A stretch of 10,157 nucleotides of DNA from Deltaproteobacteria bacterium GWA2_55_10 (GTDB taxonomy: Bacteria > Desulfobacterota > GWC2-55-46): NCBI GenBank assembly GCA_001797415.1, contig MGPL01000004.1:450-10606 (forward strand), read 5' to 3'. Below are positions 1 through 7,034 of this stretch, in pieces. The translations under genes were made by a program, and so were the position numbers. The notes under the pieces are model-generated. The model worked only from the letters and a program-made list of their open reading frames with translations. It had not been told where the DNA came from and searched no databases. How positions within the stretch are numbered: position 1 is the stretch's first letter; every line of letters begins with the position of its first letter.

Positions 1-1544
1 CGATTGACGCCTCAAAGCTTCCTGCCGTTGACTGCAAGGGATACCGTGAGCTATACGACCATGTAAGGCCCAGGAGGGCCGTCCTCATATTCCCGGTCTC
101 GCACATGAACAGCCCGGCCTCTATGTTCGGGCACACGCTCCTTCGCATAGATTCGGACAAGGAATCGAACATGTATTCCTTTGCCGTTAATTATTCCGCC
201 ATAACTGACGAGACGAACGGCCTGTTCTTCGCTGCCAAGGGCCTTCTCGGGTTCTACCAGGGCTATTTCGGCCTGCTGCCGTATTACGAAAAGATAAAAG
301 AGTACAGCCACCTTGAGAACAGGGACATCTGGGAGTACCCGCTGGGGTTCACAAAGGAAGAGGTCGAAAGGATGCTCCTGCACCTCTGGGAGCTAAAAGA
401 GGTCTATACCTATTATTATTTCTTCGACGAGAACTGCTCCTACAACCTGCTCCTTGTGCTCGAGGCCGCAAGGCCGGGCGTAGACCTTTCCGGGATGATG
501 CCGCCATGGGTCATCCCGATGGACACCGTGAGGGCAATAAAGGAGACCGGCAACAATACAGGCGCTGCCGTGTACAGGCCTGCGAAGGCCTCCAGGATAA
601 GGCACATCGAGGGCCTTCTTGGCAATGATCTCAGGAGGCTCGCGCAGGATGCTGCCTACGGCCTCAGGGACCCGGACGAGATAGGGAAAAACGGGGATAT
701 ACCGAAGGACGACAGGGCGCGCATCCTCGACCTCGCCAGCGAGTACCTTCAGTACAGGTACGCCAAGCGGATGGTCGCAAAGGACGAATACTCGGCAAGG
801 TATTTGAAGGTGCTGGGGGTAAGGAGTACGCTCGGGCAGATACCGGAGTACAAAATAACCGCGCCAAAGCCGCCCGAAGAGGGGCATGGCGCCGCGCGGC
901 TCTCTCTCGGCGCAGGGGTAAAGGCGGGGGCGTCTTTTCTTTCACTTAAGGCCCGCCCCGCGAACCACGCCCTTGCTGACCCGGACGCGGGCTACCTGCC
1001 GGGCTCAGCCATAACATTCCTGGAAGGGGAGGCAAGGTACAACTTCACCGAAGAGAAGCTCTCGCTTGAGCGATTTACATTCGTAGATATAGTCTCAGCT
1101 GCGCCCAGGGACGAGTTCTTCAAGCCTGTATCCTGGAGAGTCAGCGCCGACGTTCAAAGGGAAGAGTTTGCCAGGAGGGATCACAGGACCGTGCTTCGGG
1201 TAGTGGGCGGCCCTGGCCTGAGCTATAGTGCGCCGCACGATTCCCTGATCTACGGCTTTGTCGAGCCTGAGGCAAAGCTCGGCAGCGGCCTTGACGACGG
1301 CTACGCCCTGGGGGCCGGGGTGCGCGCCGGAGCTGTGGCGAACATTAAGGACTGGTGGAAGGCTCAGTTCGAGGTAAGGGCAGCGACGTTCGGGGCAGGG
1401 GACAGCCATGATATTATCTCGGCTGAGCTGAATCAGACCTTCTCCATAGAGCGCGACAGGGCCGTGATGCTCAACATAAAGAGGGAGAAGTTCGAGGGGT
1501 TTTATTCGACGGAAGTGATGGGTTACTGGAATTTTTACTTCTGA
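1..1544 (+). CDS. DUF4105 / Lnb-N-like envelope protein, 5'-truncated, with barrel-like C-terminus
   Basis: The reading frame is open from base 3, so the gene begins before the window; the ATG at 105 is an internal Met, not the start. Counting from base 3, residues 34-45 read HMNSPASMFGHT and residues ~142-150 read FDENCSYNL with Cys145. This His-Asn-Ser-Pro...Phe-Gly-His block followed by a D/E-N-C-S-Y block is the hallmark of DUF4105 (Lnb N-terminal periplasmic domain). The His and Cys are the likely catalytic-type residues of this papain-like fold; that role is recalled from the family, not shown here. From about residue 300 the sequence alternates polar and hydrophobic residues with many Gly, Tyr and Phe and ends in YWNFYF, as an outer-membrane beta-barrel does. 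Any signal peptide would lie outside the window. Probable site is the periplasm/outer membrane. The substrate is unknown. Domain call is confident, barrel call moderate. Confidence 0.85.
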   Translation, partial: IDASKLPAVDCKGYRELYDHVRPRRAVLIFPVSHMNSPASMFGHTLLRIDSDKESNMYSFAVNYSAITDETNGLFFAAKGLLGFYQGYFGLLPYYEKIKEYSHLENRDIWEYPLGFTKEEVERMLLHLWELKEVYTYYYFFDENCSYNLLLVLEAARPGVDLSGMMPPWVIPMDTVRAIKETGNNTGAAVYRPAKASRIRHIEGLLGNDLRRLAQDAAYGLRDPDEIGKNGDIPKDDRARILDLASEYLQYRYAKRMVAKDEYSARYLKVLGVRSTLGQIPEYKITAPKPPEEGHGAARLSLGAGVKAGASFLSLKARPANHALADPDAGYLPGSAITFLEGEARYNFTEEKLSLERFTFVDIVSAAPRDEFFKPVSWRVSADVQREEFARRDHRTVLRVVGGPGLSYSAPHDSLIYGFVEPEAKLGSGLDDGYALGAGVRAGAVANIKDWWKAQFEVRAATFGAGDSHDIISAELNQTFSIERDRAVMLNIKREKFEGFYSTEVMGYWNFYF

Positions 1545-1823
1545 TGCGGTTTGTTTGTCATTGCGAGCGAAGCGACAATTTTTGCAGGATAGCAAAAATT
1601 GAATGCTGCGCTGAAGGCGCGCAGCCCGACGGGTCGAGCCCCAAGGATGGGGCGAGATAAGGATCTCTCTCTATTGTTTTGCGCCGAGGATTCTTCGGTC
1701 GCCTCCGGCTCCCTCAGAATGACAGCGTTTTTACCCCTCTTTTCTAAAGAGGGGTAGGGGAGATTATCTTTTCTGCAAGGCCGATTGTAATCCCCCTTAA
1801 GAAAAGGGGGAAGTAAACCCTCT
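1545..1823. repeat. Gene-free intergenic mosaic of dispersed hairpin repeats
   Basis: No credible ORF lies in these 279 bases between two convergent genes. The strip opens with TCATTGCGAGCGAAGCGAC (1558-1576). Near 1690-1723 it carries, on the minus strand, a TCATTCTGAGGGAGC-type unit running into CGACCGAAGAATCC. Both sequences resemble dispersed elements common in bacterial genomes of this kind. Perfect stems seen: 1576-1585 with 1592-1601 (10 bp, loop AGGATA); 1605-1611 with 1619-1625 (7 bp); 1733-1742 with 1746-1755 (10 bp, loop TCT); 1791-1798 with 1804-1811 (8 bp, loop AAGAA). The last two units look like inverted relatives of each other. The strip may also stop transcription from both sides, but none of the stems has a clear T-tract. 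Confidence 0.7.
1791..1811 (-). terminator. Possible terminator hairpin of the minus-strand operon
   Basis: A perfect 8-bp GC-rich stem (TCCCCCTT / AAGGGGGA) with a 5-nt loop lies 13 nt beyond the stop codon of the last minus-strand gene. Read on the minus strand it is followed by TTACAATC rather than a run of T, so intrinsic termination would be weak. It may simply be part of the repeat mosaic. Confidence 0.3.
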
Positions 1824-2198
1824 TCAATTCTTCTTCACATGATAAAAAGCCCACTTGGCGCATTCGTGATCAGGCTGCCAGCGTTGCTGGATGCCGCAGA
1901 TGTATTTAAGGAGGGTGTGCTTGAGGAATACCAGGTCGTCCTGTATGCCCTTGACCTCCTCAGGGAATAGCGAAAGCTCGCCTGCTAATACCGCCTCTTT
2001 CTCTTCCTGAGTGATAACCTTTTTGAAGGTTATCTTTCTTGCTATCTTGACGCACTTGGCTACCTTCATGGGCTCGTTCGGGAAGCTGTCCGTGAACTCA
2101 AGGCTCTCAGGGCCGAGGCCGTAATTCATCAGTATGTTTTCAAGTACCTCCCTGTGGCTTTCCGCGTCTATTACCTTGCCAGCTGCTTCTGCTTCCAA
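1824..2198 (-). CDS. Hypothetical protein, 124 aa, last gene of redox operon
   Basis: I do not recognise this family. The start is TTG at 2198; an AGGAG Shine-Dalgarno 8 nt upstream decides it, and an in-frame TAA upstream rules out a much longer N-terminus. The protein is soluble-looking and charged, with no signal peptide or membrane segment. The N-terminal half reads as helix (EAAGKVIDAESHREVLENIL), followed by a Lys-rich middle (KIARKITFKKVITQEEKEA). The C-terminal third holds two of the three cysteines, an aromatic patch (CGIQQRW, ECAKWAFYH) and a basic end. The third Cys lies in AKCVKIAR. The gene follows the dehydrogenase gene by 16 nt on the same strand and is probably co-transcribed with it. 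It could be a small partner or regulator of the upstream enzymes; that is inference from position only. Confidence 0.7.
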   Translation of the reverse strand: MEAEAAGKVIDAESHREVLENILMNYGLGPESLEFTDSFPNEPMKVAKCVKIARKITFKKVITQEEKEAVLAGELSLFPEEVKGIQDDLVFLKHTLLKYICGIQQRWQPDHECAKWAFYHVKKN

Positions 2199-2214
2199 TT
2201 TTCCAGCTCCTGCT

Positions 2215-3078
2215 TCAGAGATTTTTTACTGCCTTGAATACTGCCGAGAAGTCCTCTTCGCCCCATCCTTTCGATAAAGTCAGGGCAAAGAGCTCTTTTA
2301 CGATGCCTGCCGTAAACAGCGGCGTCTTAAGCGTCCTTGCCATATCCTGCAGGTTGTGGAGGTCCCTGTACATGAGCGAGCACTTGAAGTGCGCCCCGTA
2401 GTCGTCCTTCAGGACCTTCTCGCGCTTTGCGTCGAGCACAGCCGAAGCCCCAGCGCCCTTTGAAAATATATCGAGAGCAGCCGCCCTGTCAAGGCCCGCC
2501 TTCTCGCTTAACGAGACGGCCTCCGCTATGGAGGCCATGACAGAGCCGAGGAGGAGGTTGTTGAGGAGCTTCATCCTTGTCGCAAGGCCCGGCTCCTTCA
2601 GAAAAAATATATCGCTGCAGAGCTGCTCTATTATGGGCAGGGCCGCCTTGTACGGGGGCTCCTCCCCGCTTACGAGCATGGTGAGGCAGCCGGTCATGGC
2701 AGGGACTACGCTGCCGAGTATGGGCGCTTCGAGGTAATTCGCGCCCCTCTCAGTCAGTATTGAATGAAAGGAGAGCACGTCATTCCAGTGGTTGGTCGTG
2801 GTGTCGATTATGGTCTTGCCCTTGAGGTCGGCGCTCAACACGCCGTGGCGCATGGTAAGCACCTCGCGCACGGCAGCGCTGTCGTAAAGGGATAAAATGA
2901 TGTGGTCTGCTTTTGATATGAGCGAGGCGGGGGTGTCGCTTACGAGTACATCCAGCTCTCTTGCCTTTGTAAGGCTCCTGTTCCAGGCATGGAGCTCCAC
3001 GCCCTGGCCCTTCAGCCTGGCCGCGATGGCCTTTCCCATGCGGCCCAGGCCGATGAGCCCGGCCCTCAGGGGAGCCAC
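2215..3078 (-). CDS. NAD(P)-dependent oxidoreductase, 3-hydroxyisobutyrate dehydrogenase / glyoxylate reductase-like
   Basis: The 287-aa product has the length and architecture of the beta-hydroxyacid dehydrogenase family: an N-terminal Rossmann domain and a C-terminal helical domain. Residues 7-15 (GLIGLGRMG) form the dinucleotide-binding GxGxxG turn. Residues 117-123 (EAPILGS) replace the usual DAPVSGG substrate loop. Lys170 in RMKLLNN is the expected catalytic Lys, followed by the conserved Asn pair 173-174. Residues 271-280 (GWGEEDFSAV) match the family's C-terminal signature. These enzymes reversibly oxidise beta-hydroxyacids or reduce small aldehydes such as glyoxylate or succinic semialdehyde. 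The altered substrate loop prevents a specific substrate call. The start is GTG, immediately after the TGA of the nitroreductase gene (gap 0), with GAGAGG upstream, so translation is likely coupled. Confidence 0.88.
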   Translation of the reverse strand: MAPLRAGLIGLGRMGKAIAARLKGQGVELHAWNRSLTKARELDVLVSDTPASLISKADHIILSLYDSAAVREVLTMRHGVLSADLKGKTIIDTTTNHWNDVLSFHSILTERGANYLEAPILGSVVPAMTGCLTMLVSGEEPPYKAALPIIEQLCSDIFFLKEPGLATRMKLLNNLLLGSVMASIAEAVSLSEKAGLDRAAALDIFSKGAGASAVLDAKREKVLKDDYGAHFKCSLMYRDLHNLQDMARTLKTPLFTAGIVKELFALTLSKGWGEEDFSAVFKAVKNL

Positions 3079-3591
3079 TCAGAACCTCTCGTTATGGACC
3101 TTCCGTGTGTCGAACTCCCTGTCATTATGCTCCTTAAGCTCCCTTTTGGCGTAGCCAAGGGGCATCATGCATTGCACCCTGAGATGGTCTGGTATGCGGA
3201 GCAGCCCTATTACGAACGGCTCCGCGCTGCCCTGCGGCTCTCCGGCTTGAGCGACCTGCACAAAGCACGAGGCGAGGCCCTGGTTTATGGCCTCCAGGTG
3301 GATATGCTCCGCGGCGATGGAAGAGTCCTCGCAAAAGCGCCTGCCTGCTTTAATATTATAGCAGATGACTACCACGACTGGCGCGTCCTTGACAAAGCGG
3401 GAGTGGGCTGTGGCTTCCGAGAGTTTCTTTTTGGTGACAGGGTCTTTGACGACCACGAACTCCCATGCCCTCGTGCCCCAGGACGTCGGCGCGAACATGG
3501 CGGCCTTGAGGACCTCGTTTAATTTTTTATCTTCGACATCCTTCTTGAGAAATGCCCTTATCGAGCGTCTCTTTCTGATGACATCCAGCAT
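3079..3591 (-). CDS. Nitroreductase-family FMN oxidoreductase
   Basis: The 170-aa product is a compact single-domain nitroreductase-family protein. Visible signatures are RRSIRAF at residues 8-14 (FMN phosphate/ribityl contact region), APTSWGTRAWEFVVV at 34-48 (the family's APS..N.QPW.F block, here with Trp37 and Arg41), a long helix SIAAEHIHLEAINQGLASC at 91-109, and MPLGYAK at 143-149 (the I.LGYP-type C-terminal block). Members bind FMN, usually as homodimers, and use NAD(P)H to reduce nitro groups, quinones or other electron acceptors; the substrate here is unknown. The ATG at 3591 is preceded by a GAGGT ribosome-binding site that overlaps the stop region of the upstream redoxin gene (11-nt gap). 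Translational coupling within the operon is likely. Confidence 0.88.
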   Translation of the reverse strand: MLDVIRKRRSIRAFLKKDVEDKKLNEVLKAAMFAPTSWGTRAWEFVVVKDPVTKKKLSEATAHSRFVKDAPVVVVICYNIKAGRRFCEDSSIAAEHIHLEAINQGLASCFVQVAQAGEPQGSAEPFVIGLLRIPDHLRVQCMMPLGYAKRELKEHNDREFDTRKVHNERF

Positions 3592-3602
3592 CGTGTATTA
3601 CC

Positions 3603-4136
3603 TCATTTTGAGAGGAGTTTTTCTATCAACTCGGCCTTATCAGGAGCTGCCCAGTCAGCAGTGCCCTTCTGGACATGGGCTATCTTGCCCTCTTTGTCAA
3701 TGAGATAGGCCTCGGGAGCGCGCATGACCTGATATGCCTCTGCCACAAAGCCGTCCTCGTCCCTTATTTTTACGAAGGTGAATCCTTCCCTGTCAAAGAA
3801 CTCGACGACCTTGTTAAGAGGCGCGCTGTGCATGGAGTCTGCGCCGATTGAGACAGCTAAAAACCCTCTGTCCCGATATTTTCTGTGCAGCGCGTCTATG
3901 GCCTTGAGCTCATTCTGGCAATCGGTGCACTTCATGCGCCAGAAATACAGGAGCACCACCTTGCCTTTATATTCTGAGAGCCTGAAGGGCTTGTTATCCA
4001 TGTCCCTGTAGAGGAAATCCACTGACGGGCCGCCTGCCTCGATGTTGACGGCGAACTTGCTTTCGTTATTGCTGCCTGTGTCCTTGCATCCGGCAAGGAA
4101 CAAGAGGGCGGCTATAAACAGGAATATTTTTTTCAT
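3603..4136 (-). CDS. TlpA/ResA-like thioredoxin-fold lipoprotein
   Basis: The 177-aa product starts MKKIFLF, with a short hydrophobic stretch and a lipobox LAGC at residues 14-17, so it is expected to be lipid-anchored at Cys17 facing the periplasm. Residues ~36-177 form a redoxin/thioredoxin-like domain: LSEYKGKVVLLYFW before the active site Cys70-Thr-Asp-Cys73, then the family's usual insertion, Pro141 as the probable cis-Pro in RAPEAYLID, and a C-terminal helix. Such proteins reduce or shuttle disulfides outside the cytoplasm. The ATG at 4136 is chosen because CGGAGG lies 6 nt upstream. An in-frame TTG at 4157 would fall inside the -10 box of the promoter. It is the first gene of the four-gene minus-strand operon. 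The natural partner thiol protein cannot be inferred. Confidence 0.87.
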   Translation of the reverse strand: MKKIFLFIAALLFLAGCKDTGSNNESKFAVNIEAGGPSVDFLYRDMDNKPFRLSEYKGKVVLLYFWRMKCTDCQNELKAIDALHRKYRDRGFLAVSIGADSMHSAPLNKVVEFFDREGFTFVKIRDEDGFVAEAYQVMRAPEAYLIDKEGKIAHVQKGTADWAAPDKAELIEKLLSK

Positions 4137-4155
4137 CTCTTGCCTCCGTATGGGC

Positions 4156-4184
4156 AATATAACAGATTGTCATTACCTTGTGAA
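4156..4184 (-). promoter_or_regulatory. Sigma70-type promoter for the redox operon
   Basis: On the minus strand TTCACA (4184-4179) and TATATT (4161-4156) are separated by 17 nt, each matching the consensus at 5 of 6 positions. Transcription would start near 4149, giving a leader of about 13 nt that just includes the CGGAGG ribosome-binding site of the redoxin lipoprotein gene. Confidence 0.6.
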
Positions 4185-4199
4185 AGGGGGTTTTGTCAT

Positions 4200-4329
4200 A
4201 GGCAGCATGAAATAAGTCCATCTGCTGTGTTGTCTTTGTCGCTCGTCGCTGCGACGTACATGAAGAGTACGACTCGCTCCTCGCTCCCCGATTTAACTGG
4301 GCCTTGCATATGGAGCTTATTTGAAGCCT
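4200..4329. repeat. Large imperfect palindrome, copy A
   Basis: The arms AGGC...AAATAAGTCCATCTGC and their near reverse complement meet at a centre around 4263, where CGTAC (4255-4259) pairs with GTACG (4267-4271). The left arm carries TCCATCTGCTGTGT (4217-4230), shared at 13 of 14 positions with copy B at 8507-8520. The right arm carries TTGCATATGGAGC, matching copy B's GGCATCTGGACG region. Such ~120-130-bp palindromes are typical of dispersed intergenic elements. It lies between the two divergent promoters and has no coding capacity I can support. Confidence 0.75.
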
Positions 4330-4367
4330 GAATAGCTTCGTGCGCTGCGTTTTTCCACCCTTTACCG

Positions 4368-4396
4368 TTGAAAAATGCTATCCTTTCATGTTAATA
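4368..4396 (+). promoter_or_regulatory. Possible promoter of leuS-lptE-holA
   Basis: TTGAAA (4368-4373) and TTAATA (4391-4396) are 17 nt apart, with a TG just before the second box that could act as an extended -10. The -10 match is poor. Position, 44 nt upstream of the leuS ATG, is the main support. Confidence 0.35.
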
Positions 4397-4439
4397 AAAC
4401 CCTTTGAATTACTGGAAATTCCTTCACAAGAGAGGGCAG

Positions 4440-7034
4440 ATGGCGCAGATCTCTGAAAAATACGATCACAGGTCGATTGAGGCCTCATGGCAGGCCGAAT
4501 GGGAGAATAACCGGGCCTTTGCCACTGGAAAGGCAAAGGGAACGAAGTATTATGTCCTTGAGATGTTCCCTTATCCGTCCGGCAAGATACACATGGGCCA
4601 TGTCAGGAACTACTCCATTGGCGATGTCCTGGCGCGGTTCCTCATGATGAGGGGCAAGGACGTGCTCCATCCGATGGGATGGGACTCCTTCGGGCTTCCG
4701 GCCGAGAACGCGGCCATACAGCACGGCATACATCCGGCAAAGTGGACATACGAGAACATCGACAACATGCGCACGCAATTGAAGCGCATGGGCCTGAGCT
4801 ATGACTGGGACAGGGAGGTCGCGACCTGCTCGCCTGAATATTATAAATGGAACCAGTGGCTCTTCCTCAAGCTCTTTGAGAAGGGGCTCGCATACAAGAA
4901 GCGTTCATCCGTCAACTGGTGCCCGGAATGCGCGACAGTGCTGGCAAACGAGCAGGTCGAGGACGGCGAGTGCTGGCGGTGCTCTTCAGTCGTTGAGATA
5001 AAGGAGCTTGAGCAGTGGTTCTTCAGGATAACCGCTTACGCCGAAGAGCTGCTTGAGCACACATATAAGCTCCCTGGCTGGCCTGAGCGCGTCCTCGTGA
5101 TGCAGAGGAACTGGATAGGCAAGTCCGTCGGCGCAGAGGTTGATTTCAAGGTCGAAGGCTCTGACGAGACAATAAGGATATTCACGACAAGGCCCGATAC
5201 GCTCTTCGGCGTGACCTTCATGTCGCTCGCCGCAGGCCACCCGATGATAGAGAAGATAACCACAGCCGACCGCAAGGCCGATGTGGAGAAGTTCTCGGCA
5301 AAGGCCAAGGCAGAAGCAAAGGCCATGCGCATGAACCCCGAAGAGGTCGAGAAGGAGGGCGTCTTTACAGGGGCGTACTGCTTGAATCCGCTCACGGGTG
5401 ACAGGGTGCCTGTCTATGTCGCGAACTTCGTTTTGATGGAATATGGCACAGGGGCCGTAATGGCAGTGCCGGCCCACGACCAGAGGGACTTCGAGTTCGC
5501 CAGGAAATACAGCATTCCCGTAAAAGTCGTCATAAACCCGCCTGACGCGGCCCTCGACCCGGCTTCGATGGACGCCGCCTATGTCGAGCCCGGCGTGATG
5601 GTCAACTCCGGCCCTGTGAACGGCATGAAGAGCACGGACGCGATGGAGGCCATAATAAAACTGGTCGATGATAAGAAGGCTGGCAAGAAGGCCATCACCT
5701 TTAAGTTGAGGGACTGGGGCATCTCGAGGCAGAGATACTGGGGCTGCCCCATACCGGTAATCTACTGCGACAAATGCGGCACGGTCCCAGTGCCTGATGA
5801 GAATCTGCCTGTTATATTGCCGGAGGATGTAAAGCTCACGGGCAAGGGCCTCTCTCCGCTCGCTTCGTCTGAGAGCTTCGTGAATGTGGAGTGCCCGAAG
5901 TGCAAAGGCAAGGCAAGGCGCGAGACAGACACGATGGACACCTTCGTGGACTCTTCCTGGTACTTCCTCCGCTATGTCTCGCCAAAGGAGACCGCGCTCC
6001 CGTTCAGAAAAGAAGAGGCAGGCTATTGGATGCCTGTTGACCAGTACATAGGCGGCATAGAGCACGCTGTCATGCACCTCCTCTACGCGAGGTTCTTCAC
6101 AAAGGCCCTTCGCGACATCGGGCTCCATACGGCTGACGAGCCGTTCAAGAACCTCCTCACCCAGGGCATGGTCTGCAAGGAGATAACGAAGTGCCCTGAG
6201 CACGGATATCTCTACCCCGAAGAGGTCATCGACGGCAAATGCAAGCTCTGCTCAAAGCCTGTCGTAGTCGGCGCAGTCGAGAAGATGTCGAAGTCGAAGA
6301 AGAACGTCGTGGACCCGGACAGGATAATAAGCCACTACGGGGCCGACACGACGAGGCTTTTCTCACTTTTCGCGGCGCCTCCTGAAAAGGACCTCGATTG
6401 GAACGAAGAGGGCGTAGAAGGTTCATACAGGTTCTTGAACCGCGTATGGCGGCTTGTTGTCGAAAGGCAGGAGCTTCTGAATTCAGCGCAGGCTTTCAAG
6501 GCCGGATCGAGTGTCGAAGGCGCGGCAAAAGAGCTTCACGCTACTACTCACAAGACCATAAGGAAGGTCACGCAGGACATCGAGGAGAGGTTCCATTTCA
6601 ACACGGCGATAAGCTCTGTCATGGAGCTTGTGAACGCCATATACCAGTTTCAGCCGACGCTCAACGGAAAAGGCCCTCAAACAATAGAGGCAAAGGTCTT
6701 CAGGGAAGCTGTCGAAGCGGTCGTGCTCCTCATCGCGCCCTTTGCCCCGCATATCTCTGAAGAGCTCTTCTCAAGGCTCGGCAGCACGAGACCGGTATAC
6801 AGGACAGCGTGGCCCGCGTGGAGCTCTGACGCGGTAAGGGAAGACGAGCTGGAAATACCTGTGCAGGTAAACGGCAAGGTGAGGATCCGCGTAAGGGTTC
6901 CAGCGGGCGCGGCAGAGCAGGCGGTAAAGGACATCGTCCTCGCCGATGAGAAGATAAAAGAGACGACAGCCGGAAAGACGATAAAGAAGTTCGTCTATGT
7001 GCAGGATAAGATTGTTAATATGGTTATTTCATGA
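4440..7034 (+). CDS. leuS: Leucyl-tRNA synthetase
   Basis: The 864-aa class Ia synthetase charges tRNA-Leu with leucine in the cytoplasm. Residues 51-54 (HMGH) are the HIGH motif after PYPSGKI, and 615-619 (KMSKS) the second ATP-binding motif. The CP1 editing domain shows the Thr-rich TTRPDT at 249-254 and AHDQRD ending at Asp350, so hydrolysis of mischarged tRNA should be intact. Cysteine pairs at 161/164 with 178/181 and at 443/446 with 485/488 suggest two zinc modules. A third, Cys579, CPEH (585-588) and CKLC (601-604), lies just before KMSKS in the leucine-specific insertion. The ATG at 4440 is preferred over an in-frame TTG at 4404: it has AGAGGG upstream and gives the usual short N-terminus before YDHRSIEASWQ. 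The stop overlaps the lptE start by 4 nt. Confidence 0.97.
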   Translation: MAQISEKYDHRSIEASWQAEWENNRAFATGKAKGTKYYVLEMFPYPSGKIHMGHVRNYSIGDVLARFLMMRGKDVLHPMGWDSFGLPAENAAIQHGIHPAKWTYENIDNMRTQLKRMGLSYDWDREVATCSPEYYKWNQWLFLKLFEKGLAYKKRSSVNWCPECATVLANEQVEDGECWRCSSVVEIKELEQWFFRITAYAEELLEHTYKLPGWPERVLVMQRNWIGKSVGAEVDFKVEGSDETIRIFTTRPDTLFGVTFMSLAAGHPMIEKITTADRKADVEKFSAKAKAEAKAMRMNPEEVEKEGVFTGAYCLNPLTGDRVPVYVANFVLMEYGTGAVMAVPAHDQRDFEFARKYSIPVKVVINPPDAALDPASMDAAYVEPGVMVNSGPVNGMKSTDAMEAIIKLVDDKKAGKKAITFKLRDWGISRQRYWGCPIPVIYCDKCGTVPVPDENLPVILPEDVKLTGKGLSPLASSESFVNVECPKCKGKARRETDTMDTFVDSSWYFLRYVSPKETALPFRKEEAGYWMPVDQYIGGIEHAVMHLLYARFFTKALRDIGLHTADEPFKNLLTQGMVCKEITKCPEHGYLYPEEVIDGKCKLCSKPVVVGAVEKMSKSKKNVVDPDRIISHYGADTTRLFSLFAAPPEKDLDWNEEGVEGSYRFLNRVWRLVVERQELLNSAQAFKAGSSVEGAAKELHATTHKTIRKVTQDIEERFHFNTAISSVMELVNAIYQFQPTLNGKGPQTIEAKVFREAVEAVVLLIAPFAPHISEELFSRLGSTRPVYRTAWPAWSSDAVREDELEIPVQVNGKVRIRVRVPAGAAEQAVKDIVLADEKIKETTAGKTIKKFVYVQDKIVNMVIS

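Noticed and set aside
393..887. 164-aa minus-strand frame and other frames inside the DUF4105 gene
   Set aside because: They are antisense to a gene with strong family signatures and show no coherent protein features.
1733..1755. Perfect 10-bp hairpin as a terminator for the DUF4105 gene
   Set aside because: No T-tract follows on the plus strand, and on the minus strand it is followed by A residues. It is better described as part of the repeat mosaic.
2989..3522. 177-aa open frame on the plus strand
   Set aside because: It is antisense to the nitroreductase and dehydrogenase genes, which have clear family motifs, and it shows no recognisable motif.
4137..4157. In-frame TTG start at 4157 for the redoxin lipoprotein
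   Set aside because: It lies within the -10 box of the inferred promoter and lengthens the signal peptide. The ATG at 4136 has a proper ribosome-binding site.
4404..4439. In-frame TTG upstream start for leuS
   Set aside because: The added residues do not resemble a LeuRS N-terminus, and the ATG at 4440 has AGAGGG in front of it.
4986..6203. 405-aa open frame on the minus strand
   Set aside because: It lies wholly antisense to leuS, has an Arg/His/Val-rich shadow composition and shows no domain. It is a by-product of the GC-rich codon pattern of leuS.
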